From Phoronis australis (lineage: Eukaryota > Phoronida > Phoronidae), in the NCBI GenBank assembly GCA_002633005.1, contig NMRA01000099.1, positions 575,633 to 639,632 on the forward strand: a stretch of 64,000 bases of DNA, written 5' to 3'. The translations under genes and the position numbers were made by a program. The notes under the pieces are model-generated. The model saw nothing but the letters and a program-made list of their open reading frames with translations. It was not told the DNA's origin and searched no databases. This document shows positions 11,918 through 24,600 of this stretch, piece after piece. How positions within the stretch are numbered: the first letter of the stretch is position 1; every line of letters starts with the position of its first letter.

Positions 11918-14900
11918 ATGTATCAGTTTCCTTACGAAAGAGTGCCCTTTTCCACAAAAATACCCACCAAAGTTTAACTCTGGAATATCGAAAACAGTTT
12001 GACACCGTTTAGTTTAGTGAGATGGTGTGAAGAACTTTTAAGCATAAACATAATGGGATTTTGCAAGGTATTACAATAAAATCGTGTGTTCAAATCTGGG
12101 AGTAATACGAACATCATTATAGTCCTAGGTTCAAATCACTCACTCTTTTGTTACGACTGACTACTTTGGATGTGCAAGTGAGATGAAACAAGGTTGCCAA
12201 TTATCACCTTCCCATTCTCCCGCTTGTTTATGAATAACTTGGACCACTAAAGCTTTAATTCAGGAATTGACTGTGTACTCGGTGTTAGTCGCTTAGATCT
12301 CATTTGCGGATTGTTTGCTGGGACTGCAGTAAGTATGCAAAGAAAATGTCTATACATTGCAAAAAAATAGAAGCTCAGTGTCCAACACAATAAAAACATA
12401 AAGGTGTTCAGAATCGTGATCGGTGGTTATCTAAGAGGATATGGAAAGTGCGGGTCTCTGAATAATGTCCGGCTAGATCCAAATTCAGAATACAAACAGG
12501 TCTACTTGGGAATGACTTTGCTACTAAATTTATGACTTTTGGACAAAACCGCAAAGATCTATTGCCGAATAAGCTTTTAAAAAGCGATATTCATTATGCT
12601 AAAACAGTAATGTACAAATTTGAAGAGGTACTTGTAAAAATATGGCAAGAGAGTTGTCGTAGTCTTTATTTATGGGATCCGTCGTGGACAGTAGTCGACT
12701 TTCATTTTCAGTAGCCGCTCAGTTTAGTAACAGGACGAAATGCAGATTCAGTAGAGGCGGATCTACGGAGGCTGTTAGGGACGCCTTCTTTCACGACCGA
12801 AAACGCTTCCTCACTGCCAATTATGCCGAAAACTCAATGGGCAAGCCGAGCCCTACTGCGAGCACTTTTACGCTAGTCTCCGTTCATGTTTCTTCTTTTT
12901 TGCAATTGAACCGCTTCACTTAATCCCTTTGCTCCGTTTTTTCTTCTGTTCTCATTTGCGTCGTCATTTGGCTCAGCGTTGCGCCATGTGGAAAATACCC
13001 CTTACTCAGCAGTTTAAACGAATTTTTTTTGCTACGCATCACAACGTTAGTCAGTTCTGGGATAGGGGTCTGACATGTGCCGTCAGCCACTCGAAACTTA
13101 AATAGTGAAATGTATTTAAGTTTAAAATGTGTCGTCGAAGAGCAACAAATGCTGTATTGGTATTCCAATATTCTAACTAGGCCAACATCAAACACGCAAA
13201 TCCACAAACTTTGCTTAACACGTAATCACCTCGTGAGTTGATTAACCTACAAAAAGTAACGAAGGCAGTAAAACGACAATATTGACGACGACGCCGATTC
13301 ATTAAATACAACAGCTGTCACTTTGAAACAATGATTAATGTCAGGGGAAAATTACACAAACCATAAAAAACGATAATAACCACTATACATGAAAAAGCTG
13401 TTAGCGTTTCTAAACCAATACTATTGATGTTCATGAATATTGGTCATACAGTTCATTGTCCTTGTTATTAATTTATTGAATAAAGTGCCACATACGACAA
13501 TAAAGAACCGTACACAAGAATGTGACGTGTTTTGTTGCTTTGATTCAACAGTACGTTTTTACTTATCGTGAGTCATTGCCCTCCGCCATGCTTAATTGGC
13601 AAGGGAGGGCCAACCTTCTGAAGGTCTAAAAGTTCTTAGCCGGAAATTTCAATCGCCCATTCAATTTTATGAACTTTCCATAATTAATTATCAGAGCAGG
13701 TGAGATTGTGGTTTGGGAGTATGCCCCTTTTAACCCAATCAGCACAGCCACAGGGAGCACGGTTGAAGACGAGGTAAATCAAACCACACGAATGTGAAGA
13801 TGTACACAGCAACAGAAATGTGCAGCATCATTAAAAATTCCAAACCCAGACTTAACCTATTACTGTACACCCCTAGAGTGCTGTGAGCTCTTAATTGCCC
13901 AGTGGCCATGTATTAAAATTGCAGAGGTCATAACTAACGTTATCAGTCCTTGTCCAAGACTTGTAACTGGATTACATAAACCAACATTCAGTTCTCTAAT
14001 GGTTCCTAAATGTTGTACTGGTTTTGGCATGACATGCTTGATGTTACCAGAATACATGATCACAGTGTTAACCCCATTCAGTAAAACTAATTTATCTCAA
14101 CTTACATTAAATCTTTATTCAATCAACAAAATGTTAAAATAACAATATCTAGTTACAACTCAATAAAGCAGGACATTTACCACAGTACCATTTATAACAA
14201 AATGATGTGATATGCAAAATAGTGGACACTCGTTAATAGTCATTCATTAAAAAGTACCATATCCAAAGTTCCTCTGTGAGAGGTCATACAAAGTTTAATG
14301 GATTTTCCAATTCGCAGAAGGACAGGTATCAGGATGAAAAATTCATGAAAACTATTTCGCATCTTTTCAGACAGTTACACAGTGGAATTGAAATTATTTT
14401 TTCGTTTTTTCACCCTGTTTACATTTAGGTATACTGGTACATCTTTTTATAAGTCAATGAAGTGGATAGCCATTTCACTGACTTTATAACTGACAACCAG
14501 AAACGGGAGAAAATTTGATTGTGAAGCTATAAGCAACCCTGAAAATGTAAAAATTTGGCAAACTTAGGAATATACTATCTCAAAAATGTCTGGTAGGACA
14601 GGAAAGAATTTTTCAGATTTATGAGTTACACTCTCCTCAAGTTCTCCAGAGCATGATGCTGGAGAGGAATTTCTAGTGAAATCTTTCTTTTTTGCACAAG
14701 GTTCTATCAAAATTCAAAAAACTGACATTTTTGAGATGTCATCCCACATGATATTACAATAATTAAATCTTGGCAGCTTGCCACGAAGGCCACTAACTTT
14801 GATGGCTTGCATTCAGTCGCAAGTTATCTCTCAATTCTAACTGAATGTTCCAACAAATTTTGTCACGACAAGGAAATATGTATGTTTGGAGTTTTTCCTG

Positions 14901-15408
14901 GATTTCATGTTTAAAGCGGCCATAAACCGGTCTTCAGTCATAAAAACTCACCTTTGATTTAGACCACAAATTGTCCCTGTGCCAAACTGAAGGTGGGTTT
15001 GCAAAGAACAAATCAGTTCATTATTGCAGCACACCAGCTGGCTTGTCATGCCAGTGGCGGTCACTGAGTCATGTCCGTCACTATAACTGCTGACCATAGT
15101 CTCAGGCAATAACTGTCATATGTTCTTTCGGTAATTTCCACATTTTGTTGGAAATGGAAGAAAGTTTATCATACTTCCATGATAGGCTTTGCACAGAACA
15201 CCCAGTGTGGGGAGTGACAACCTACTGGACCTCTTACTATATATCATTCTAATCCAAGAAATACTACAAAGTTGCCTTAGCATGACCTTCGCATAGCTTA
15301 AAATTCTAAAACAGAACACTATTTTTATAAATACAGAAATAATCTATCTTCAAAATGATCTTTATGAAGCCTGGAATTTTCACCAATTAAATGTAAGAGG
15401 AAAAACTT

Positions 15409-15414
15409 TTTATT
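15409..15414 (-). terminator. AATAAA poly(A) signal of GLT1D1
   Basis: AATAAA on the minus strand begins 7 nt after the stop codon. If used, the 3' UTR would be only a few tens of bases. No competing AATAAA was noticed in the next few hundred bases downstream. That this is the functional site is inference. Confidence 0.5.
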
Positions 15415-15421
15415 GTTCCTG

Positions 15422-15607
15422 TCATGCAGCCATATTTGTTCCGTCCGGCTTGACATCACTTCCGATAACTTTATCTATAAAATCCCTGATTGTTGCTCTT
15501 TCTTGTTCGATGGTGTGATGTGTCTTGATCATGTGGTGGGCATTGTCAGCAAGCTGTTGTCTTAGTTCAGAGTCCGTCACTAACAGGCGCATGTGGCCAA
15601 CACATTC
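15422..15607 (-). CDS. GLT1D1: GLT1D1 exon 11 (stop codon)
   Basis: The exon encodes residues 302-362 and ends with TGA at 15422-15424. It is a helical C-terminal tail with several charged residues (HHTIEQERATIRDFIDKVI), like the closing helices of GLT1D1 proteins. The acceptor is TGTCTTTCAG. The acidic and polar end after GSDVKPDG is probably lineage-specific. Confidence 0.9.
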   Translation of the reverse strand, partial: ECVGHMRLLVTDSELRQQLADNAHHMIKTHHTIEQERATIRDFIDKVIGSDVKPDGTNMAA

Positions 15608-18600
15608 CTGAAAGACAAATGAGTGACTCAGCCATAAACCTGCATATCGATAACAATAGACAGTTGCATAATGAATTGTGGGACGTTACCAAGGCACAGA
15701 AACTACTGCCAGTGTAGAGACCATAGGAACATACAGTAGACAGAGTTACTTGCAAGTGTAGTGAGATCTCCCAAGACCATGCAGAAACCCTAAAGTGAAT
15801 GGGAAGCGTTCAGCGAGCAACACAGCACTATCAAACCTGGTGGACAGAAACTTGAAAGAGCCACAGATCTACATTCTGGCACAAAGGCAAGATCTGTAAC
15901 TGAAGACATGAATTCTGCTGACAGACCCTAATGAAACAGTGGCTAACATTAATTTTCAAAAGAAACTAATTATCTTGTCCATCTAAGCTAGGTTCAGCTT
16001 AACAATGGCTTATGGCTGTGTAATCAACCACAGATAATGAAGGGCTTTGAATTTTGGCCTGAAGATTACCAGCATTTAGTGCCAAATGGTTCTAGACCAT
16101 ATTACCAGTAGTGTACACTAACTAAATGGCTGCAACTAAAATGAATGGACAATGAGGTTGGAATGTTGGGAGAAAATTCATAGTTTTCGTTCCATAGCTG
16201 AAGATTTCTTGCCTTAGGCCAAATAATAAAATAATTGGTTCTAGTCTGCGCCTGACTCATTTTGAAACATGTGCCTCACTGCTTTGGAAAAAATGCACAC
16301 CAATATCATGCTTTTTTCAATAAAAAACAAATAAACAAACAAGGGTATCAATCAACTGTTAGTTAACAATGCTGCTTGGGAATATTCAACAGACAAGCAA
16401 TATTAAAGGGAGCAATTCTAGTAAATTAAAATAGTCTCGGGGGGGGGGGGNGGGGTGCAAAACAAGTCAGCAGCAATACTTTCCTCCTGCCACATTTCGT
16501 CATGATTCTTTACACAGTTTGGAAGATATGGAGGCTGCCAACAATGAACTTACACAAAAACAATAAAAAGCCACCAGGAGGTGCAACGCAAGTCAAATCC
16601 ACCTGAAACAGGGCTTGTGATGTTGTGTACATGATAACTTATTTGCTAAATTTCATGAAAATCCATCAAAGGCCATGATTGACATCAAGACAAACGCAAA
16701 TAAAAACAAAATTGCCACTAGGGGACTCTGCAGTAGACGGATTTGACCAAAAATTCACATCAGTTGCACTCTTCTCGCTAAAACGCATAGATTTAATGAA
16801 GATCCATCAAAGAATTTGGTACGTATTGAGTCACATGCATATAAAAAACACAATTGTCACAAGAGGGTGCAGCAGCAGTTGAACCTGTCCGAAAATTGTC
16901 CTAGAGCAAACACAAACGCCAATTTTCAAAATGATCCTTAAAGTGGTTTGCCTTGGTCGATAGAGAGGCGGATTCCAAAAACTCCCAAAATGGAAAAATT
17001 GGCACTAGGTGGCATAAAATTTGCTGAATTTATACCAAAATGGCAAGTGTTGTCACCTTTTTAACAGAAATTTATTTTCCAGTTTATGAAAATATGTCAA
17101 GGAACCCCGAAGATACAGAGGAAAATACAAAAAATAAAATTCCCACTAAGGGGCACATCGGTAATCAGATCCATCCAAAAGTTGTCGCCATCTGTTGTCA
17201 CTTTCATAGAAATACACTAAATTCCACAAAGTTCTTGCAAGGAGTTCAGTAGATACAGAGGCATAATGAGCCCACATAAAAAATACGTGCAGAAAACTAT
17301 ATGCCTTAGTTGCGAAATTTTCTTTAAAATCCATATATTTCAGCTAGGAATTTTTCAACAATTCTTGGAAAAGCATGGAAGTCAGGGTATCTAACAGAGG
17401 GTTAGGGAGACCTCCAAGACATTCCTAGAATTAAGGTGTGCCCAAGGGGACTCTGGTGCTTTCTAGTGGTACCCTTTTACAGTTTTAGAGTTAAATATGT
17501 GAAATCTCTTTTCGGTAATTAATACTTTGAGGACCTTGAAACATTAAAACCTAAGGTAATGTAGAAACCAAAAAAATGTTCAAATTTGGCGGCCAACTTC
17601 AGAACATCATATCTCAGAAATGGCTCATCGTATTCATATGAAACTTTCAAGCATTATGCTTTATCCACTATTCCCAAAACGCCGATAGAAATTGCTTATA
17701 AAACGTTCTACTTTTGCATAAGTGGCTATGAAAAAACTCTCAAGTTGCAAAAAATGAAAACAAAATACTTTTGACAGCTGCAGCGGCATTTTTTAATTTT
17801 CGCCTTCAACATTTATATCAAATAAAACTAATTCATGGGTACTGTTGTATCGCTATCAGTGTACTACTTTTTTGGCTAAATTTTACTAAAAAGACATGGT
17901 CACGTGACCCGGACCTGCGTACCACCAAAACTGCTTTTGAGTATTTTGGACACCAGATTTGCAGATTTTTCAGTAAATCTGCAGATTTTCGCATATAGAC
18001 CAAACATCGAAAATTCGAACTTTTCACCATGTTAGCATATTGAAACTGTGTTCAGCTGGTACTACGGCTTTTAGGTGGTGGACCGCGCTTGCTGAAGGAA
18101 AAGATCCAGTTAATCAATAGAAAGATTCCTTACTGAACTTTAATAAATAATTAATACATACTGTGCTATATATACCATGAATCGTGATAAGTTGGATACA
18201 CAACAAATAGTTCCGCTCTTCAAAAGTTGTGCTCATTACTTAAACTAAAAAATCTGCAGAAAGTGCTCAGGAATCTGCACAACGTTTTGCGCCAGATGAC
18301 ATTTTCTAAACCGTTCACAAAAGTTTGGAATAATTATTCATTGCAAGCGTCTATAAACACATACCACAGTACTTCCTGTCAAAAATCTTGACTGTTGCCG
18401 ACGGCTCCACGTGCCATGAAGTCAGTGCAGTCACCATATGGGCAAGAAAACAGCGTGCTACAGAACTTGCAATACAAATTCATTGGTCCCTTCCAAAAGA
18501 CACTGACATTCTTTGGAATAACGCGACAAAAACAGAAGCTATTTTCTTCACAGCTCGGAATATGCAGCCTCTCACATTTTGCCATTTTGACAATAGTATA

Positions 18601-21600
18601 TATTTAGCTGAAGATAGCCGGAAATGAACAAAGTAAACAGTACACCATTCATAGAAATCCTTTAGGCCGGTATTGATGAATATCGATAGAAGCCTTGCGA
18701 TTTGTCGATTATCTTGCTATATTTAGAATGAATCAGAGAAAGTTTCCAACTTTGGAGCTCATGTTTTTTGGTTAAAATAATAAGAATATCATGAATTTTT
18801 TAATTGCTAATTTAATAATCTTCCATTCTTTCATTTTTATTATTAGCTTGTCACAAAGTCAGAAACAACTCTGTAAATAATCTGCTTCGACTTTGTGTAT
18901 TTTTACCTGGTCTTGCGCACTTGCGTACCACATGCCAAAATCCACACAAATCCGCATTTTTGGGTACGGCACACAGGTCGTCTGCCAGACCCATTTAATA
19001 GCAGATTGGTAAAAGGCAAAAAACAAATTCTACAGGCTCTCTACTTTCAGCAAATATCTTCTTTAATGGTGTTAAATTCTTAAGTTTTGTAGATATTTGG
19101 CCGAATGAGCAGTTTAAGCAAATGTTACACAATTTTCATATACAAACATTCATTTATATATACATGTGTATGTATGTCTGTCTGTCTGTCCCTGTCCGTC
19201 TGGATGTGGTAATAACTCCGTCTACAGTTTCAGTGTCGCTACTTCAAGGGACGGACCACAACTAAAGGATCTTTATCACAACTCTCTTAGACTGAAGTGC
19301 CAACTAAATACTACTAAATCTTAGCATAAATTTAAGTGTCTGAATTTCAAGAGACTGTTTCAAACTATAAAATTGTTGCTGTTATACCTGTTTTGAAGAG
19401 AACACTAGACCTGTCTCATTATTGGTAATGAGCGCCATGTTGCCTGGGTTACGCCTAACCATGACAGGAACACCAAGGAGGCATGCCTGAAAAGGTATGG
19501 AGGACATATCATGATGACGTAATACAACCAGACGGCTATACCCGTGACAAGCTTGACGTTATGGAGGACATATCATGATGACGTAATACAATCAGACGGC
19601 TATACTCGTGACAAGCTTGACGTAGACACATCTAAATTAGGCAAATTTGAAGATTGTTTAATCAAACCCACACAAAAGAACTGAAAGCTAATTAGCACAT
19701 TGACAGTCAATTTTCATGTTTAAGAACAGGTGGACTACAATAACTGACAAAACCTCTAACAATGTAAACAAGGCAAATGTAAAACAAATGAAATGCAATC
19801 AGCTATAATTCATTTAGACAAAAAGAAAGAGCATGACAGAATATAAAAATAAATTAATTATATAGTTTATAGAAATGAGTAAAATTAACTTTATGTTAAA
19901 AGTATTATAAAGTGATTTCATGGCTATTCTAGACAGTCAGTACACCTCACAATGTTATGACCAGAGGACACCAATTTGGGGCAGATTATGATAGTTGTAC
20001 TTTTGTGGCTTCTCACGGGAAAATAGCAGTGAAATAATACCTGAAATTAAATCTTTGGAAAATACGATTTGATATCCTAAAGTTTCCAAAATGTTATTCT
20101 TATTTTTTGCATTGCATTCTTCTTTTCATTCCCTGCCGTTTTCGAGAAAGCCGTCATTAGCTTTTACAGTTTATTCCGAGACTATTATGATCCACTTGAC
20201 ACCACTGCACAGCTAGGTTCAGCAAGGCAACAATACACAACAAGGACTTATGTGACATACGTCCATATCAATATTAATGAAACCATAGGACAAATCTGTA
20301 AGCAAGCCTACCAACAACTTTCCACAAAATTATGAGAAAGTAGGACACAGCTCACAAAAACATAGCTAAAGAAGAAGGAAGAGTGTCAGAAAAAGTTAGA
20401 ACACTTAAAGCAACTACAACGTATTTATTAGTTGAACGCCACTTGCAATCCTAGCTGCATTTGTTAACTTTTGCTGCCTGAAAACATGGATTTTGACACC
20501 ACTTTAGTTGAACTAATTGTGAACCTTCATACCAGACACAAAGTCAACAGGAAGCAGTTACAGTCGTCTATGCCAGAACCACTCAGTGGGTCTTGAGATA
20601 CACACACTAAAGTTATACCAGTGTTACAAAAAAGCCATCCACAAGTCCCGTTTTGTTCATACTTCTAGAACTACTTACTTTTTCAACTAGGAGAAAGGTA
20701 GATACATTAATGCGAAGTTACTATTGCACCAGAAAGGAAACTGATATTTTTGTTAAGTGACTCCAAAGTCTTAAATTGAAGGCATTTTGGGTAATAAAAT
20801 GGTAGAATGGGAAAGCAAATGACACCGGTAGCTATTCATTTGTATTAGTGTTAGTTTCCATTAGTTCCAGCACAGTAATGAACATTTGAAAAATTTTGGC
20901 AATTAATTTTGTACGAAATATGAGGAGAATTACCTTACTAGATAGAATACTATTTGGTACATTGCATTGGCTATTTTTGGTTTCAGTCTATGAAGTGTCT
21001 GATGCAGTAATGAACTTTCCAAACCTAGAAATTACTTCTTATCTTAGTATGTAACAGTAGGTCAAGACCATTTTATATCAGTACGTGGTCTAGGCAAAGT
21101 TATTTTTTGACATCAAGTTGTTCGCAAAACTGAGAATAATCACATTTAATAACAAAAACTGTTACTGGAAATACAATAAAAATAGCCACTTGCATTCCTG
21201 GTTGCTAATCCTTTGGAGCTGGGCACCAGAAGAATGACGTCACTTGTAGGCAAAATTTGATTCACGCATTAATAATGACAATAAAAGCAGGACTTTTACC
21301 ACCTTTATGCCAAAACTCCACAGACGGCAAAAAAAACACATCAGACGTCACAAATCTGTTTGTATTTCAATTTAATCCCCAATTTCTCCCCCACGTCACA
21401 AATCTGTTTGTATTTCAATTTAATCCCCAATTTCTTCCCCACGTCAATGACTAAAGGAGGAACAAATACCATCTTTGACATCATTTTCTGACATTGCTTT
21501 TCTTAAAGCATCTGTTTATTTTCAAGTTCTACTTTTACAACTAGATGCTTTTTGCTTAATTCACGAAATTTACTCGATAACAAAATTGTAAAAATTAAAG

Positions 21601-24600
21601 TAGTAAAAAGTAAGAATTTCTAAAAAAAGTAGAAAAGGTAAGAAAAGTCTTTGCCTCTAGAAATTGTTGGGAAGCTTGTGCAAGGCAAAAATTTTCTCTC
21701 TGCAGCACAGGTATTACTTTCGAACGGATCTGACTACTCGATGTGTACTTTCTAGAGGCAATTTTAGTTTTTTTATTTTACCTCTGTATCTTCAAAGGTT
21801 TTCAACGGACTTTCATAAAATTTGGAATAATGCATCTATTGGTGAGATGACGTTACCCTCCCATTTTCGGTTGGAATCGAGGGATTTTGCCCCACCTAGT
21901 GGTCATTTTTGCTGTCTTCGAGTTTGTTTTATGGTATCCACCCCTCTATCAACCAAACCATTCTAAGAATGATTTTGAAAATAGGCGTATATGTTCTCAG
22001 AGTGAAGAGGACGGTTGACGATGACGACTTCGACTACTGTAGTGCCTCCTATTTTTCATTGTTTTTTTTTAACAGTGACATATATTTATTGAAGAATACA
22101 CAAGACATACAAAGAAATGATAACAAACCTAAAAATCGCGAAGCATTATATCTGGGTTGTAAACAATTCATAAATGAAACTAATATACGTAGAGGTATAT
22201 ACATTTAGATATGCTATTGCAAATATATAAAAACAAAAACATGTACAGGATATCGGCACCACTTAGTGAGTCCATTTAAAAATAATTCAGCAACGAGCAA
22301 TTTTAAACAATTTTAAGTGGAACTACTATTTTTCAGAAAGCTGTGTGGAGCGCAAAGGCCAACTTTCTGACAGATCCCGGAATCTTGACATACAAAGCAG
22401 AGTAGAATGAGCACTACCTCCAAGATGGCCTGGGAACAGCCTTCGGCAACAGATGTGTTAATCACGAAACAACACTGCGTCACAATGGCATGGATGTCCT
22501 CAACTGGAAGGCCTGGGATAAACACAACATTGGCCATCCTAAAACATACAGAAATATTGGAATGAATTTGTTGTTGCTCATGAAATCTCCAAATTCACCA
22601 CTTAAGACCATAATATCATGAAAAATGATAGACATTATCTTTCATCCGGGTGAAGTGCTCAATACAAAAATAATAATTTATAACTTTTCAAAAACTCATT
22701 TGAAATTTCCTACTCATTCCAGTGATGGAAGAATAGCGTCTGCTCGATTCCTGAGAAAAGTTTTCATCCTGAGTAGGAGCCAGACGGCTCAGCAGTGTCA
22801 GGAGAAAATACCAAGAGCTTTTCCAGACTTTTGAATTACAATTTTTCCTGTCAACTAAATATGGCCCTTCAAATCCAGGAGGTGCACAGTCCAAATGTTA
22901 TGTTTATGTAGTGACACATACGCTGTATTATTATGACAATTGCAATTCACAGCAAGCACCATAACCGGGACACACCATAACCACTGATAATTCCCAAAAG
23001 ATTACAGTGCTCTCTCTCTCATTAGGTGGGATTTACCTGCGCAACAGTCACATTAATTTGTACACTCTGCAGACGAATTTGCTGCTATTTTACATCAAAG
23101 TTAATTCACCATTCATCATTTTAAGGCCAATAAAGTTTTACTGTTTCAATGCTGTTGAAATTTACAAACTTCAATGGGCGCGATAATCATTATTCACTTG
23201 ACCTAAGCTTGGAAATGTGTCAGCAGTCTAGTCTCTTAAAAACTCACAGGCCAGTCATGCAATATGTTTTTCTATCTCCCCAAAAGAGGAGAGTTGAATT
23301 TGGGAAATGGGAATTAGTGTAAATGCTCGATTATCTGATCCCCTTAGTTGCAGAATACGTTTTATATCTTAGCCTGCCAGTAATATTGGTCATTTCACTT
23401 GTTTACCTCTTGTTGACTACGCCACTCATTCTCAGAGACGTGTAGTAATACTTCCTATTCTTAACAATAAGACCTAAGCTATCCAAATTTGTACATTTCA
23501 TTTGATTGGTTAACTCCAGCATTTCTAGTCTCTATATATATTCCTTAAGTCTTTCATTCAGTAGTTGTTTTACGCACAAATGAGTTATTATACAAATTTC
23601 AAAATCAGCACATATGTAAACAAAGACATTGTATCAATCGACGTTTCAGTTTATTGTCACTAAACCATTCTCAACTGAGACAAATATTTATAATATTCCA
23701 GTCAGGTTCGTACTCATATTTTGTCCTACAACAAATGTGATTAGGAGTTAATGTTCTCCACACTGAGTTTCCCTCACGTGACATTCGCAATCAGAAGACA
23801 ACTTTCCTCTACATTTCTACCTCAGCCATGCCCACCTAACGAACCCCTCAAAACCCTGCTTGTCAAACAGTTGAAGTTGTTTTTGAAAGAATGGCCTATT
23901 CACAACGCCATTCTTTTAACACCCACTGATTCACAGAATCGAAGATGCAGACGTCAGAACCCTCCACAGTTGTGACAACACTGGCATGTACTTATGTCAA
24001 CATTACTGGATTCCAAGAATCTGTCAATACATTATAGCTGTCATCCGACTGTGTGGGCCTTGTCGCAAAATTGACCTATCGCAAGGATTTTGATCGACTG
24101 CTTGTCTGACCAAATAGAACACAGGATTCTTGACACATCTTCATTTCCAAGTCGCCATTTTACCCGACAAACGACACGTTACTGGGTAAAACTAATTGTT
24201 TGTTTGTCGACATTTCCTAAGGGGGCAGAGCTTGCGATAGGTCAATTGCTGGCCAACCGTATCCTCAACCAGCCCCGCCCTCTCTAGACTTTGTAAATTC
24301 ATTCAGTTTGTCTCATTCAGTAGCTGTTTTCTGGACTGTGTTTCCCTCAAGTAACATTCGCAATCATCAATATAATAGTCACGACACATCTCAGAAATTT
24401 TCCTCTACATGTCTACCTCAGCCAGATCCACCTTACAAACCCCTCACTTACTGCTCTATCCTTCATTTTACATAAACAGTAAAACAGGCTTTTGCGATCC
24501 ATTCTATTTATGTGTTCAGATAAGCAGGTTCTACATCACAAGAATATGGTAAAGTGGGTCAGTAAAACTTGGGACATGGAAATTCAAGCAGAAATTTAAT

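Larger units (their letters stand above)
10553..15408. other. No recognised gene
   Basis: Apart from the hairpins at 10,993 and 11,124 and the element at 11,748, I see only AT-rich sequence with scattered short ORFs. It lies downstream of the GLT1D1 3' end. Confidence 0.6.
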
